A DNA stretch of 64,000 bases from Pseudoxanthomonas dokdonensis (lineage in GTDB: Bacteria > Pseudomonadota > Gammaproteobacteria > Xanthomonadales > Xanthomonadaceae): NCBI RefSeq assembly GCF_001431405.1, contig NZ_LDJL01000007.1:1-64000 (forward strand), read 5' to 3'. Shown here in pieces: positions 1 through 9,885 of the stretch. The notes under the pieces were generated by a model. That model was given only the letters and a program-made list of their open reading frames with translations. It searched no databases and had not been told where the DNA came from. The translations under genes and the position numbers were made by a program. Numbering within the stretch: position 1 is the stretch's first letter; every line of letters starts with the position of its first letter.

Positions 1-770
1 CGACTGGGGGGCGCTATCTCCAGCCTCGTCTCGCCCTCGAACACGCCATCCGGACCAAACCGGCGTTCGGCGATCCAGCCGTGGCCTTGCTGGTCGATGG
101 CAATCAAGGTGCTGGTGCGGGTGCCGTAGTCGCGGCTGCGGATGAATGCCGGTGACAGCATGCGTTCCCATTCAAGGCTGACGCCGGTGCTGGGCAGATC
201 CCGATCGCTGGCGGTGGTTTCATCGGCCAGCGCCTGCCACAACGGAGTTACATCTTCGTCACCGGCTTCAATCCAGGCATTCATTCGTGCCCGCAGCTGG
301 CGGGTTTTCGGCCAGGGCTCATCCAGATCGCCATTCGACAGCGCATGCACACCCGGCAGGACTGGCCTTTGCCGGGGCCGCGGGTGGTTGCTGACAAACC
401 GGCAAGCACCTGCATCGGCCAGGATCAGGTTGAACGGGGCATAGGCCGAGGCCCGCTCCAGCAGTTCCCGTGCGTGCGTGTCGGCATCGTTGCCGCCAGC
501 CAGGAAGTCCACCGGCAGTCCGCCCCGACTGGGCGCAGCGGCCAGCGCAATCGAGGGGTCGCGGACGTTGGTGACCACCGCGACCCGGCCGTGTGCATCA
601 ACGCCCGCCCAGGTGCCGCCCGAACGCAGGTCGCGGCCGGCTACCAGAGCCGGACGATCAGCCCATTCCGCCAGCGCGGCGGTCGGCCGTTCATGGAACT
701 CGTCGCGGTTGCCGGCCAACAGGAAACGCCAGCGCGGGTGGTGTTGGTGGGCGAAAGCGAGCAGACACAT
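1..770 (-). CDS. TANGO2/NRDE family protein (3' end cut by window edge)
   Basis: The minus-strand reading frame begins MCLLAFAHQ and carries the family signature NRDEFHERPT at about residues 21-30, followed by a GRDLRSGGTW segment. Both are hallmarks of the NRDE/TANGO2 (Ser/Thr-rich T10 in DGCR) family, whose members are usually about 250 residues, so only a few C-terminal residues lie outside the window. The family's bacterial role is not firmly established; eukaryotic members are linked to Golgi organisation and heme or lipid handling. I chose the Met at 770 because family proteins start M-C-L-L. An in-frame ATG at 797 with a GGAAG upstream would add nine residues and is a real alternative. 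The gene is divergent from mraZ and shares its upstream region. The family call is secure; the function is open. Confidence 0.85.
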   Translation of the reverse strand, partial: MCLLAFAHQHHPRWRFLLAGNRDEFHERPTAALAEWADRPALVAGRDLRSGGTWAGVDAHGRVAVVTNVRDPSIALAAAPSRGGLPVDFLAGGNDADTHARELLERASAYAPFNLILADAGACRFVSNHPRPRQRPVLPGVHALSNGDLDEPWPKTRQLRARMNAWIEAGDEDVTPLWQALADETTASDRDLPSTGVSLEWERMLSPAFIRSRDYGTRTSTLIAIDQQGHGWIAERRFGPDGVFEGETRLEIAPPS

Positions 771-832
771 TGCGCAATTGTGCACCGTGACCACCATCAC
801 TGACTGCTTCCGTCTCACCTAAGCTTGAGAGA

Positions 833-852
833 GTGTGAAGGTTCGCTCACAC
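833..852. promoter_or_regulatory. Inverted repeat GTGTGA-N8-TCACAC
   Basis: Six-base arms GTGTGA (833-838) and TCACAC (847-852) flank an eight-base spacer, 36 bases upstream of the TANGO2-family ATG at 797. The arms resemble CRP/Clp half-sites, but that family uses a six-base spacer. I record a dyad, not a CRP site. Confidence 0.35.
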
Positions 853-870
853 CGCTTAACGACGCCTCAA

Positions 871-885
871 TCTCAAATATTGAGA
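871..885. promoter_or_regulatory. Inverted repeat TCTCAA-ATA-TTGAGA
   Basis: A perfect six-base inverted repeat around a three-base centre, in the AT-rich part of the shared upstream region. It is a candidate operator for either flanking gene. The binding protein is unknown. Confidence 0.35.
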
Positions 886-898
886 CGAAACAGCAACT

Positions 899-907
899 TG
901 TGGATAA
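899..907 (-). promoter_or_regulatory. DnaA box (TTATCCACA on minus strand)
   Basis: TGTGGATAA on the plus strand is the exact complement of the high-affinity DnaA box TTATCCACA. It is a single copy, so it does not suggest an origin. It lies about 70 bases upstream of the mraZ -35 element, where it could let DnaA influence dcw expression. The match is seen directly; the role is inferred. Confidence 0.4.
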
Positions 908-977
908 GCCTTGAACAAGTCTCTGAAGTTCGTTGCAACTTGTTGATACTTCGAATGATTTTCCTCTTATTTGCCTG

Positions 978-1005
978 TTGACAACCTTATGCGCGGTGCT
1001 AAGGT
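978..1005 (+). promoter_or_regulatory. Sigma70-like promoter of the dcw cluster (Pmra)
   Basis: TTGACA at 978-983 is a perfect -35. Sixteen bases later TAAGGT at 1000-1005 is a weak -10. Transcription would start near 1012, about 75 bases upstream of mraZ. The -10 abuts the first MraZ-type box, as expected for an autorepressed promoter. Confidence 0.55.
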
Positions 1006-1048
1006 GGGTATCCGAGGGGAAACCCGGTTTTTCGTGGTTTTTCGTGGT
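1004..1048 (+). promoter_or_regulatory. Candidate MraZ operator: GTGGG-type boxes on 10-bp phasing
   Basis: GTGGG at 1004, GAGGG at 1014, GTGGT at 1034 and GTGGT at 1044 all fall in one exact 10-bp register; the 1024 slot reads CCGGT and is degenerate. The last two lie in a tandem decamer (TTCGTGGTTT then TTCGTGGTTC, 1031-1050). In E. coli MraZ binds GTGGG repeats separated by five bases at its own promoter. The array is seen; assigning it to MraZ follows from that precedent. Confidence 0.55.
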
Positions 1049-1088
1049 TCAATTACCGCTCGAAGCAGATTGCAGGATGTAGCCGCCA

Positions 1089-1535
1089 GTGTTCCAGGGT
1101 GAGACCGCCATCACAGTTGACGACAAGGGCCGGTTAGCGGTGCCCACCGCTTATCGCGAGCTCGTCGTGCGTGAGTGCGACAACCGGCTGGTGATTACCT
1201 ACAACCCGTTCGAGAGCGGTTGCCTGTACCTGTACCCGGAACGCGAATGGCAGCGGGTGCGCGACGAGGTCAACAAGCTGCCAAGCACCCAGCGCGCGCA
1301 TCGCGCCATGCAGCTCAAGCTGGTGGGCGCGGCAACCCCGGTCGAGCTGGACGGCAACGGCCGCATCAGCGTGCCGGCCAGCATGCGCAGCGCGGTGGGC
1401 ATCGAGAAGAAAGCGGTGCTGCTGGGGATGGGCGGGAAATTCGAACTGTGGAGCGAGCAGGCGCATCACGCGCAGATCCGTCAGACCCTGACTGACGAGG
1501 ATCTGAGCGCGCAAATGCTCGAGTTGAGATTGTGA
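1089..1535 (+). CDS. mraZ: Division/cell wall cluster transcriptional repressor MraZ
   Basis: First gene of the dcw cluster, 148 residues, the usual length. It begins [22 protein letters not shown], the first AbrB/SpoVT-like half, and has a second half [13 protein letters not shown]; together these form the two DNA-binding repeats of MraZ, which assembles into rings. Known family members repress the cluster by binding GTGGG repeats at the promoter, and a phased array of such boxes lies at 1004-1048. The start is GTG, with AGGAT about ten bases upstream. Its stop overlaps the GTG start of rsmH, so the two are translationally coupled. Confidence 0.95.
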   Translation: MFQGETAITVDDKGRLAVPTAYRELVVRECDNRLVITYNPFESGCLYLYPEREWQRVRDEVNKLPSTQRAHRAMQLKLVGAATPVELDGNGRISVPASMRSAVGIEKKAVLLGMGGKFELWSEQAHHAQIRQTLTDEDLSAQMLELRL

Positions 1536-2506
1536 GGCAGGGTGACGGCACGCGGCAGTCCGCGCCGGCCGGTCACCTTCCCCCGCTGCATTTGCCGGTG
1601 ATGTATGCGCAGGTCATGGAAGGGCTGCAGGTGAAGGCGAACGGATGCTACCTGGATGGCACGTTCGGGCGTGGAGGTCACGCGCGCGGCGTGTTGCAGC
1701 AACTGGGCCCGGGAGGTCGGCTACTGCTGATGGACAAGGATCCCGAAGCGATCACGCATGCCGGACAGATGTTCGCAGGCGATACGCGGGTGGCCATTCA
1801 TCGTGGCAGCTTTGCCGACCTCGCTCGTTGGCAGCAGACCGCCGCCGGACTGGACGGCATCCTGCTGGATCTGGGGGTTTCATCGCCGCAACTGGACGTG
1901 GCCGAGCGTGGTTTCAGCTTCGGCAAGGACGGCCCGCTGGACATGCGCATGGATCCGGACAGCGGCCAGAGCGCGGCGCAATGGCTGGCCAGTGCCGACG
2001 AGGGCGAGATTGCCGACGTGTTGTGGACCTACGGCGAAGAACGCATGAGCCGGCGCATCGCCCGCGCCATCGTCGCCCGTCGCCAGGAACAGGCCCTGAC
2101 CCGCACCGCGCAGCTGGCCGAGCTGATTGCCTCGGTGGTGCCGCGCGGCAAGAAACACGACATCAACCCGGCTACCCGCAGCTTCCAGGGCATCCGCATC
2201 CACATCAATCGCGAGCTGGCGGATCTGGAAGCCGGACTGGACGCGGCGCTGGCGCGCCTGAAGCCCGGTGGACGACTGGCGGTGATCAGCTTCCATTCGC
2301 TGGAAGACCGCATCGTCAAACGTTTCATCAGCAGCCACGCCAAGGCCCCGCCCGGCAACCGCCGGCTGCCCGAGGACACCAGCTTCGTGCCGGCGCTGAA
2401 GGCCATCGGCGGCGCCCAGCGCGCCGAGCCGGAGGAAACCGCCAGCAATCCGCGCGCGCGCAGCGCGGTGCTGCGGGTGGCCGAAAAGCTGGAGGTGGTG
2501 GCATGA
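1532..2506 (+). CDS. rsmH: 16S rRNA (cytosine(1402)-N(4))-methyltransferase RsmH (MraW)
   Basis: A 324-residue SAM-dependent methyltransferase that N4-methylates C1402 in the ribosomal P site. The SAM-binding segment [18 protein letters not shown] is near residue 38. Later family motifs include [34 protein letters not shown] and [14 protein letters not shown]. The start is a GTG overlapping the mraZ stop (GTGA). The first 22 residues are poorly conserved, and alignment to the family begins at [13 protein letters not shown]. The stop overlaps ftsL by ATGA, as is typical of this tight cluster. Confidence 0.95.
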   Translation: MRQGDGTRQSAPAGHLPPLHLPVMYAQVMEGLQVKANGCYLDGTFGRGGHARGVLQQLGPGGRLLLMDKDPEAITHAGQMFAGDTRVAIHRGSFADLARWQQTAAGLDGILLDLGVSSPQLDVAERGFSFGKDGPLDMRMDPDSGQSAAQWLASADEGEIADVLWTYGEERMSRRIARAIVARRQEQALTRTAQLAELIASVVPRGKKHDINPATRSFQGIRIHINRELADLEAGLDAALARLKPGGRLAVISFHSLEDRIVKRFISSHAKAPPGNRRLPEDTSFVPALKAIGGAQRAEPEETASNPRARSAVLRVAEKLEVVA

Positions 2507-2766
2507 GCCGGCTGTTGCTGGTGGTGTTGCTGCTGGCCAACGTCGGCACGGCGATCGGCGTGGTCTATGCACGCCATCTGCACCGGCAATCGTTCATCGA
2601 ACTGGCGCGGCTGGAAAAAACCCGCGACGAACTGAACATTGAATTCGGCCGCCTGCAGCTGGAGCAGGCGACGGTGGCCGAAAGCAATCGCATCGACGCG
2701 ATCGCGCGGACCCGGCTGGGAATGAAGTTCCCCGAAGCCAGCGACGTGGTGGTGATCCAGCCATGA
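2503..2766 (+). CDS. ftsL: Cell division protein FtsL
   Basis: An 87-residue bitopic protein: a very short N-terminus, one hydrophobic segment (about residues 2-22, [20 protein letters not shown]), then a periplasmic coiled-coil rich in Leu, Glu and Arg. This is the standard FtsL build and position between rsmH and ftsI. FtsL joins FtsB and FtsQ in the divisome subcomplex that activates FtsW/FtsI. The family is so divergent that position and topology carry the call. The ATG overlaps the rsmH stop by four bases, and its own stop overlaps the ftsI start likewise. Confidence 0.88.
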   Translation: MSRLLLVVLLLANVGTAIGVVYARHLHRQSFIELARLEKTRDELNIEFGRLQLEQATVAESNRIDAIARTRLGMKFPEASDVVVIQP

Positions 2767-4643
2767 ACACGCGCAGCAACCCGATCAAGAACCGCAACCG
2801 CGCACGCTTCAACCTGCGCGGCCGGCTGGCGCTGGTGCTGGGCGCGCTCGGCTTGTGCTCGGTCACCCTGGTCGGTCGTGCCGCCTATGTACAGCTGATC
2901 GACAAGGACTTCTACCAGCGCCAGGGCGATGCGCGCTTCCTGCGCGAAATTCCGATTCCGACCTCGCGCGGCATGATCACCGACCGCAATGGCGAGCCGG
3001 TGGCGGTGTCCTCGCCGGTAGAGTCGGTCTGGGGCAATCCGCAGGAACTGCTGAAGTACCCCGAGCGCCTGCCGGAACTGGCCAAGCTGCTGGGGGTGCC
3101 GGTCGACCACCTGACCAATCGCCTGTCGCAGCGTGCCGACAAGGAGTTCCTGTACCTCAAGCGCCGGATCAACCCGGACGAAGCACGCGCCATCCTCGAC
3201 CACAAGATCCCCGGGGTGTTCTCGCAGCGCGAGTTCCGTCGCTTCTACCCGCAGGGCGAAGCGATGGCGCACATCCTCGGCTTCACCAACATCGATGACC
3301 GCGGCCAGGAAGGACTGGAACTGACCTTCGACGAATGGCTGCGCGGCAAGCCCGGCGCCAAGAAGGTCATCCGTGACAACCGTGGCCGGATCGTCGAGAA
3401 CGTCGACCTGGTGCGGTCGGCGCAGCCGGGCAAGGACCTGACCCTCAGCATCGATCGCCGGATCCAGTTCCTGGCCTATCGTGAGCTGAAGAACGCGATG
3501 GTCGTCAACGGCGCCGCCAGCGCTTCGATCGTGGTGCTGGACGTCGCCACCGGCGAAGTGCTGGCGATGGCCAACCTGCCGACCTTCAATCCCAACGCGG
3601 CCAACCTCGGCAAGCCCGACGCCCATCGCAACCGCGCGGTGACCGACGTGGTCGAACCGGGTTCGACGATGAAGCCGCTGACCGTTGCCACCGCGCTCAA
3701 GGCCGGCGTGGTCACCCCGGACACCGTCATCAATACCTCGCCCGGCTATCTCGGGCTGGGCAAGTACACCATTCGCGACCACCGCAACTACGGTGCGCTG
3801 ACGGTCACCGGCATCATCACCAAGAGTTCCAACATCGGCTCGGTGAAGATTTCAGAGAAGCTGCCCAACGACTATTTCTACGAGTCGATCCGCAGCTTCG
3901 GCTACGGCCGCGCGCCGGGCAGTGGTTTTCCCGGTGAATCCTCTGGCGTGTTGATGCCGCCGGCTCGCTGGAATGGCCTGCAGAAGGCGACGATGGCCTA
4001 CGGTTATGGCCTGTCGGCGACGCCGTTGCAGATCGCGCAGGCGTATGCCGCGCTCGGCAACAACGGCCTGCTGATCCCGCCGACCTTCGTCAAGGGCCAG
4101 CTCAACGAAGGCCAGCAGGTGGTGTCGCCGGACATCGCCCACGAAGTGGTGCGGATGATGGAAACCGTTACCCGTCCGGGCGGCACCGCCACCCAGGCGG
4201 CGATCCTCGGCTACAACGTCGCCGGCAAGACCGGCACCGCGCGCCAGGCCAGCGGTGGTGGCTATTCGCGCCGCTACATCTCGCTGTTTGCCGGGCTGGT
4301 ACCGGCCGAACACCCGCGCTTTGCCACCGTCGTGGTCATCAATGATCCGCAGAATTCGATTTACGGCGGCGCGGTCGCCGCGCCGGTGTTCCACAACGTC
4401 ATGGAAGGCGCGCTGCGCTTGATGGACGTGCCGCCGGACGACATCGAAACCTGGCTGGCCGCGCAGGCCGCCGCCGACAGGAAACATGCTGCCAGCCAAC
4501 CGGCCCATGCCCCGGCCAAGGTACCGGCGCAACCGCAGCCGGCCGCATTGCCGGAACCGATTGACGAAGGCGACGACGAGGAAACCGTTGCCGTCTCGCG
4601 GCCGGTCAACATCAGCGCGCCACGACTGGCGGTGAAGCAATGA
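2763..4643 (+). CDS. ftsI: Peptidoglycan D,D-transpeptidase FtsI (PBP3)
   Basis: The septal class B penicillin-binding protein, 626 residues. A single membrane anchor near residues 20-42 precedes a non-penicillin-binding pedestal domain and the transpeptidase domain. The active-site motifs are clear: STMK with the catalytic serine at about 301, SSN at 355-357 and KTGTA at about 489. FtsI cross-links septal peptidoglycan together with FtsW. It is longer than the E. coli enzyme because of a C-terminal tail rich in Ala, Pro and Gln (about 575-610) that is probably disordered and periplasmic. It overlaps ftsL and murE by four bases each. Confidence 0.96.
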   Translation: MNTRSNPIKNRNRARFNLRGRLALVLGALGLCSVTLVGRAAYVQLIDKDFYQRQGDARFLREIPIPTSRGMITDRNGEPVAVSSPVESVWGNPQELLKYPERLPELAKLLGVPVDHLTNRLSQRADKEFLYLKRRINPDEARAILDHKIPGVFSQREFRRFYPQGEAMAHILGFTNIDDRGQEGLELTFDEWLRGKPGAKKVIRDNRGRIVENVDLVRSAQPGKDLTLSIDRRIQFLAYRELKNAMVVNGAASASIVVLDVATGEVLAMANLPTFNPNAANLGKPDAHRNRAVTDVVEPGSTMKPLTVATALKAGVVTPDTVINTSPGYLGLGKYTIRDHRNYGALTVTGIITKSSNIGSVKISEKLPNDYFYESIRSFGYGRAPGSGFPGESSGVLMPPARWNGLQKATMAYGYGLSATPLQIAQAYAALGNNGLLIPPTFVKGQLNEGQQVVSPDIAHEVVRMMETVTRPGGTATQAAILGYNVAGKTGTARQASGGGYSRRYISLFAGLVPAEHPRFATVVVINDPQNSIYGGAVAAPVFHNVMEGALRLMDVPPDDIETWLAAQAAADRKHAASQPAHAPAKVPAQPQPAALPEPIDEGDDEETVAVSRPVNISAPRLAVKQ

Positions 4644-6130
4644 GGCGGATGATGTCGCTTGCCGAACTGCTGCCCGACGTGGACGTGCCGCGTGGCATCG
4701 TCGTGCGTGGACTGGTCCAGGACAGTCGCCAGATCGAAGCCGGCGACGCCTTTGTCGCCATCGCCGGATTTGGCGCGCATGGCCTGGGCTTCGTTGACCA
4801 GGCACGCCGGCAGGGCGCCAGTGCGATCCTGTTCGAGCCACCGGCACCGGCGGATCTGCCGGCGCCGGCCGACGCGATCGCGGTGCCAGGCCTGCGTGCA
4901 CGCATGGGCGCGATGGCCGACCGTTTCCATGCCTACCCATCGCGCGACATGACCGTGGTCGGTGTCACCGGCACCAATGGCAAGACCTCGACCGTGCAAC
5001 TGCTGTCGCAGGCCTGGCATATCCGCGGCACCCGCTGCGGCACCATCGGCACGCTCGGCGCCGGCATGTACGGCGAGATCCGCCACACCGGTTTCACCAC
5101 CCCGCTGGTGCTGCAGATGCATGCCTTGCTGGCGCAGTTGCGCGACGCCGGCGCCAAGGCGGTGGCGATGGAAGTCAGCTCGCACGCCCTGGATCAGGGC
5201 CGGGTCGATGCGGTGCACTTCGATATCGGTGTGTTCACCAATCTGACCCGCGATCACCTCGACTACCACGGTGACATGGAAAGCTACGGCGCGGCCAAGG
5301 CCAAGCTGCTGGCATGGCCGGAACTGTCAGCCGCGGTGATCAACCTGGATGATGACTACGGTCGGCGCCTGTACCAACAGGTGCAGGGCCCGCGCAAAAT
5401 CGGGGTCAGTTCGCGCGGTCAGGCGCAAGCCGACCTGCGTGCCGACGCGTTGCAGCTGGATGCCTCGGGCATTGGCATGCAGTTGACCGCCGAAGGCGAA
5501 AGCCATCCGGTGCAGTCGCGCCTGCTCGGTCGTTTCAACGTTGACAATCTGCTGGCCGTGGCCGGCACGCTGCATGCGCTCGGCGAACCGCTGCTGGAAA
5601 TCGCCCGTACGCTGTCGCGGCTGCAACCGATCCCCGGCCGGATGAATCGCCTCGGCGGCGACGGTAGCCTGCCACTGGTGGTCATCGACTACGCCCATAC
5701 CCCGGACGCGCTGGAACAGGCGCTGGCCAGCCTGCGTGATCACGCCCACGGCCAGGTCATCTGTGTGTTCGGCTGCGGCGGCGAGCGCGATGTCGGCAAG
5801 CGGCCGCAGATGGCCGCGTTGTCCCAGCGGCTGGCCGACCGCGTGATCGTCACCGACGACAATCCGCGCAATGAAGATGGTGACGCCATCGTCGCCGACA
5901 TCCTTGCCGGTTTCAGCGACAGCGCCGCGGTCGAGGTCATGCGTGACCGCCAGCGTGCGATCCAGCACGCCATCGGCATCGCGCAGGCCAACGACATCGT
6001 GTTGATCGCGGGCAAGGGCCACGAGCCTTACCAGGAAATCATGGGCGTGCGCCATCCATTCGACGATACCGCCGTGGCCCGCGAAGCGCTCGAGGCAACG
6101 CGACCGCAACAACGGCAGGAGCAGGCATGA
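4640..6130 (+). CDS. murE: UDP-MurNAc-L-Ala-D-Glu:meso-diaminopimelate ligase MurE
   Basis: A Mur ligase of 496 residues that adds the third residue to the peptidoglycan stem peptide in the cytoplasm. The ATP-binding motif [11 protein letters not shown] is at about 109-118. The central-domain HLDYHGDM segment and the carboxyl-terminal ligase domain follow. The motif DNPRNED near residue 408 contains the DNPR sequence that marks specificity for meso-diaminopimelate rather than lysine, fitting a Gram-negative wall. It overlaps ftsI and murF by four bases at each end. Confidence 0.95.
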   Translation: MRRMMSLAELLPDVDVPRGIVVRGLVQDSRQIEAGDAFVAIAGFGAHGLGFVDQARRQGASAILFEPPAPADLPAPADAIAVPGLRARMGAMADRFHAYPSRDMTVVGVTGTNGKTSTVQLLSQAWHIRGTRCGTIGTLGAGMYGEIRHTGFTTPLVLQMHALLAQLRDAGAKAVAMEVSSHALDQGRVDAVHFDIGVFTNLTRDHLDYHGDMESYGAAKAKLLAWPELSAAVINLDDDYGRRLYQQVQGPRKIGVSSRGQAQADLRADALQLDASGIGMQLTAEGESHPVQSRLLGRFNVDNLLAVAGTLHALGEPLLEIARTLSRLQPIPGRMNRLGGDGSLPLVVIDYAHTPDALEQALASLRDHAHGQVICVFGCGGERDVGKRPQMAALSQRLADRVIVTDDNPRNEDGDAIVADILAGFSDSAAVEVMRDRQRAIQHAIGIAQANDIVLIAGKGHEPYQEIMGVRHPFDDTAVAREALEATRPQQRQEQA

Positions 6131-7494
6131 AAAGGTTGCCACTGTCACTGCTGGCGCACTGGGCCGAAGGCGAGCTGCACGGTGACGATGCCGTGGTCGG
6201 CGCACTGACCCAGGATACCCGTGCCTTGATGCCCGGCAGTCTGTACGTCGCCCTGCGCGGAGACCGCTTCGACGGTCACGACTTTGCCTACGACGCTGCC
6301 ATGCGCGGCGCCAGCGCATTGCTGGTGGAACATCCGGTCGCGGTCGAGCTGCCACAGATCGTTGTCGCCAACAGCGAGCTGGCACTGGCGCGCATCGCCA
6401 CCGCCATCCAGCTGGAGAACCAGGCCAAGGTGGTCGCGATCACCGGCAGCAATGGCAAGACCAGCGTCAAGACACTGGTGCTGTCGATCCTGCAGCGGGC
6501 CGGCGTGACCTATGCCAACCCGGGCAATCGCAACAACGAAATCGGCCTGCCGCTGGCGGTGATTGACGCCCCCGAGGATGCCGATTTCTGCATCTACGAG
6601 ATGGGCGCTGGGAAGCCCGGCGACATCCGTTACCTGACCGACATCGTCAACCCCGACGTGGCACTGGTGAACAACGTGGCCGCCGCGCATCTGGAGCGCA
6701 TGGGCAGCCTGCTCGGCGTGGCGACCACCAAGGGCGCCATCTATCAGGCACTGGGCGACAAGGGCGTGGCGATCATCAACGCCGACGATGCCTTTGGCGA
6801 GTTCTTCGCCGACATGGCTGGCGAGCGTCGCATCGTCCGCTTTGCCCTGGATGCCAGCGCCGACGTCAGTGCGCGCGACATCGAACTCGACCATGCCGGA
6901 TCGCGGTTCACCCTGGTCACGCCGCAGGGCGAGAGCGTGGTGAACCTGCAGCTGCCGGGCCGGCACAGTGTGCTGAATGCATTGGCCGCCGCCGCGGTGG
7001 CGATGGCCTGCGGAGTTTCGCTGGTCACCATTGCCGAGGGCCTGGCCGCCGCGCAACCGGTGCCCGGTCGCCAGATCGCGCATCGGCTGGCCAATGGCGC
7101 GGTGCTGGTCGACGACAGCTACAACGCCAATCCGGGTTCGCTGCAGGCCGCCATTGGCACCCTCGCCAGCAGCGGGGCCGAGGCATGGCTGGTACTGGGT
7201 GACATGCGCGAGCTGGGCGATGACGCCATCGCCCTGCACGCGGAAGCCGGACGCCAGGCCAAGGCCGCTGGCTTACGCAGGCTGTATGCGCTGGGCGAAT
7301 TGAGCGCACACGCGGCCCAGGCATTTGGCGAAGGCGGCCAGGTGTTCGACAGCCATCAATCATTGAGCCAGGCGCTGCGCGCGGATCTGCATGCCGGCGT
7401 GCGTTGCCTGGTCAAGGGTTCCCGTGGCAGCGCCATGGACCGCATCGTCGCCGCGCTGCTGGCGGAGAAGGAGAACAAACACCATGCTGCTTGA
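6127..7494 (+). CDS. murF: UDP-MurNAc-tripeptide:D-Ala-D-Ala ligase MurF
   Basis: The final cytoplasmic Mur ligase, 455 residues, which joins D-Ala-D-Ala to the UDP-MurNAc tripeptide. The P-loop [13 protein letters not shown] is at about residues 104-116. The [10 protein letters not shown] segment after it and [11 protein letters not shown] in the last domain are both typical of MurF. The start overlaps murE by four bases. The 3' end overlaps the mraY start by 11 bases, the longest overlap in the cluster. It supplies the substrate that MraY loads onto undecaprenyl phosphate. Confidence 0.95.
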   Translation: MKRLPLSLLAHWAEGELHGDDAVVGALTQDTRALMPGSLYVALRGDRFDGHDFAYDAAMRGASALLVEHPVAVELPQIVVANSELALARIATAIQLENQAKVVAITGSNGKTSVKTLVLSILQRAGVTYANPGNRNNEIGLPLAVIDAPEDADFCIYEMGAGKPGDIRYLTDIVNPDVALVNNVAAAHLERMGSLLGVATTKGAIYQALGDKGVAIINADDAFGEFFADMAGERRIVRFALDASADVSARDIELDHAGSRFTLVTPQGESVVNLQLPGRHSVLNALAAAAVAMACGVSLVTIAEGLAAAQPVPGRQIAHRLANGAVLVDDSYNANPGSLQAAIGTLASSGAEAWLVLGDMRELGDDAIALHAEAGRQAKAAGLRRLYALGELSAHAAQAFGEGGQVFDSHQSLSQALRADLHAGVRCLVKGSRGSAMDRIVAALLAEKENKHHAA

Positions 7495-8569
7495 ACTGAC
7501 CCGCTGGCTGCAGCAACTGGAAAGCCTGTTCGGGCTGTTCGGTTATCTGACCTTCCGCGGCATCCTGGCGGCGTTGACGTCGTTGTTCCTGTCGCTGTGG
7601 CTGGGTCCGGCGCTGATCCGCCGGCTGGCCCAGTTCAAGGGTGGCCAGCCGATCCGCCAGGACGGTCCGCAGAGCCACTTCTCCAAGGCCGGCACGCCCA
7701 CCATGGGCGGCGCGCTGATCCTGTTGACGGTGCTGCTGTCGGTGCTGCTGTGGGGCGACCTGCGCAACCGTTACGTGTGGCTGGTGCTGGCGGTCATGCT
7801 GTGCTTCGGCGCGATTGGCTGGTACGACGACTGGATCAAGATCGTGCGCCGCGATCCGAACGGCCTGAAGTCGCGCTGGAAATACCTGCTGCAGTCGATC
7901 TTCGGATTGGCGGCGGGCCTGTTCCTGTTCTACAGCGCCGACGTGCCGGCGGCGACCACCTTCTACATCCCGATGTTCAAGGCGATCGCGCTGCCACTGG
8001 TCGGTTTCAGCTTCGTCGCCCTGGCGTACTTCTGGATTGTCGGCTTTTCCAACGCGGTCAATCTGACTGATGGTCTGGACGGCCTGGCGATCATGCCGAC
8101 CGTGCTGGTGGCCTGCGCGCTGGGCGTGTTCGCCTATGCCTCGGGCAATGCGGTGTTCTCCAGCTACCTGCAGATTCCGCAGATTCCCGGAGCCGGCGAA
8201 CTGGTCATCATCTGCGCGGCGATTGCCGGCGCGGGCCTGGGCTTCCTCTGGTTCAACACCTATCCGGCAATGGTGTTCATGGGAGACATCGGCGCGCTGG
8301 CGCTGGGCGCGGTGCTGGGCACCATCGCGGTGATCGTGCGCCAGGAACTGGTGCTGGTGATCATGGGCGGCATCTTCGTCATCGAAACCCTGTCGGTGAT
8401 GATCCAGGTCGCCTCGTTCAAGCTGACCGGCAAGCGGGTGTTCCGGATGGCGCCGATCCATCACCACTTCGAACTCAAGGGCTGGCCGGAGCCACGCGTG
8501 ATCGTGCGCTTCTGGATCATCTCGGTGGTGCTGGTGCTGATCGGCCTGGCAACGTTGAAGGTGCGCTGA
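7484..8569 (+). CDS. mraY: Phospho-N-acetylmuramoyl-pentapeptide-transferase MraY
   Basis: An integral membrane enzyme of 361 residues, about ten membrane segments, that transfers phospho-MurNAc-pentapeptide to undecaprenyl phosphate to make lipid I. Family motifs are all present: [26 protein letters not shown], the Asp-rich [13 protein letters not shown] and the [11 protein letters not shown] loop. I placed the start at the ATG at 7484, which follows a GGAGAA ribosome site and gives an N-terminus ([10 protein letters not shown]) and length like the E. coli enzyme. A longer in-frame reading from 7391 would be antisense to nothing but lies wholly inside murF. Its stop shares one base with the ftsW start. 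Confidence 0.95.
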   Translation: MLLELTRWLQQLESLFGLFGYLTFRGILAALTSLFLSLWLGPALIRRLAQFKGGQPIRQDGPQSHFSKAGTPTMGGALILLTVLLSVLLWGDLRNRYVWLVLAVMLCFGAIGWYDDWIKIVRRDPNGLKSRWKYLLQSIFGLAAGLFLFYSADVPAATTFYIPMFKAIALPLVGFSFVALAYFWIVGFSNAVNLTDGLDGLAIMPTVLVACALGVFAYASGNAVFSSYLQIPQIPGAGELVIICAAIAGAGLGFLWFNTYPAMVFMGDIGALALGAVLGTIAVIVRQELVLVIMGGIFVIETLSVMIQVASFKLTGKRVFRMAPIHHHFELKGWPEPRVIVRFWIISVVLVLIGLATLKVR

Positions 8570-9885
8570 TGAACGACTTCGCGTCCTCGCATACCCCCAG
8601 CCAGGCGACCCGCCTGGAAGCCATCGGCGGTCGTTTCGACCCCTGGTTGCTGGGTGCCTCGCTGGCGCTGGCCTGCCTGGGCGTGGTGATGGTCGCGTCG
8701 AGTTCGATCGCGCTCAGCAGCAGCCCGTTCTATTTCCTCAGCCGCCACGTCGTGTTCCTGCTGATGGGCCTGGGACTGGCGTACTGGATGATGCGCACCG
8801 AACTGAAAACGGTCGAGCGCTACAACCAGTGGCTGCTGCTCGGTTGCTTCGTGCTGCTGGCGCTGGTGTTCGTGCCGGTACTTGGCGTCAGCGTCAATGG
8901 CGCGCGCCGCTGGGTCAACCTGGGCGTGTCGCGCTTCCAGGCGGTGGAAGCGGTCAAGGTGCTGTACATCGTCTGGCTGGCCAGTTACCTGGTCCGCTTC
9001 CGCGATGAAGTCAACGCTACCTGGCCGGCCATGCTCAAGCCACTGGGTGTAGCCGTCCTGCTGGTCGGCATGCTGCTGTTGCAGCCGGACTTCGGTTCGT
9101 CGACGCTGATCCTGGCGATCACCGCCGGCATGCTGGTGCTGGGTGGGGTCAACCTGCCGCGGATGTCGATGCCGATTGTGTTCGGCCTGCCGATCTTCGC
9201 CTTCGTCGCCATCCTCGAACCATATCGCCTGCGCCGCATCACCTCGTTCGTGGATCCGTGGAAGGACCAGCTCGGTTCCGGCTATCAGCTCAGCAACGCG
9301 CTGATGGCGCTGGGGCGTGGCGAGTTGTCCGGCGTAGGACTTGGTGGATCAGTGCAGAAGCTGAGCTATCTGCCCGAAGCGCATACCGACTTCATCTTCT
9401 CGGTGATCGGCGAGGAACTTGGTTTCGTCGGCGTCTGCCTGGTGGTCGGCCTGTATGCGCTGCTGGTCGGACGCGCGTTCCAGATTGGCCTGCGCTGCGT
9501 CGAACTGCGCCGTCACTTCGCCGGCTACGTCGCCTTCGGTGTGGCCTTGTGGATCGGCATGCAGAGCTTTGTTTCGATGGGGGTCAACCTGGGCATGCTG
9601 CCGACCAAGGGACTGACCCTGCCGTTGATTTCGTCTGGCGGTTCCAGCGTGCTGATGACCTGCATGGCATTGGGCCTGCTGCTGCGCGTGTCGTATGAGC
9701 TCGAACGTACCCAGCGCCAGGTCGCCCTGCGTGGGGAAACCCTGCAGGCGCCCGTCGAGTCGAGCGCACCGGCCGCCGAAGCGGCGCCGGTGGCCAGCGT
9801 CAGCTCCGCCGGTATCGCCCGCAGCCTGCGCGGCACCAGCCGCCTGCAGGCACGGGTCGAACCGACTTTCGAGAGGCTGGCATGA
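8569..9885 (+). CDS. ftsW: Septal peptidoglycan glycosyltransferase FtsW (SEDS family)
   Basis: A SEDS-family polymerase of 438 residues with about ten membrane segments, which polymerises lipid II at the septum together with FtsI. Diagnostic stretches include [19 protein letters not shown], the large periplasmic-loop sequence [17 protein letters not shown] and the C-terminal [14 protein letters not shown] cytoplasmic tail of about 55 residues rich in Ala, Val and Ser (from about 385) follows the last membrane helix. The start codon is formed by TGATG with the mraY stop. The stop overlaps murG by four bases. Confidence 0.95.
   Translation: MNDFASSHTPSQATRLEAIGGRFDPWLLGASLALACLGVVMVASSSIALSSSPFYFLSRHVVFLLMGLGLAYWMMRTELKTVERYNQWLLLGCFVLLALVFVPVLGVSVNGARRWVNLGVSRFQAVEAVKVLYIVWLASYLVRFRDEVNATWPAMLKPLGVAVLLVGMLLLQPDFGSSTLILAITAGMLVLGGVNLPRMSMPIVFGLPIFAFVAILEPYRLRRITSFVDPWKDQLGSGYQLSNALMALGRGELSGVGLGGSVQKLSYLPEAHTDFIFSVIGEELGFVGVCLVVGLYALLVGRAFQIGLRCVELRRHFAGYVAFGVALWIGMQSFVSMGVNLGMLPTKGLTLPLISSGGSSVLMTCMALGLLLRVSYELERTQRQVALRGETLQAPVESSAPAAEAAPVASVSSAGIARSLRGTSRLQARVEPTFERLA

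Larger units (their letters stand above)
771..1088. other. Intergenic regulatory region between TANGO2 gene and mraZ
   Basis: This 318-bp gap has no gene but is dense in short symmetric signals: inverted repeats at 833-852 and 871-885, a consensus DnaA box at 899-907, a sigma70-like promoter at 978-1005, and phased MraZ-type boxes at 1004-1048. It is more AT-rich than the coding sequence around it. It probably drives both the dcw cluster and the divergent TANGO2-family gene. Confidence 0.6.

Noticed and set aside
833-852. TGTGA-N8-TCACA as a CRP/Clp binding site
   Set aside because: CRP-family sites need a six-base spacer; here it is eight. Kept only as a generic dyad.
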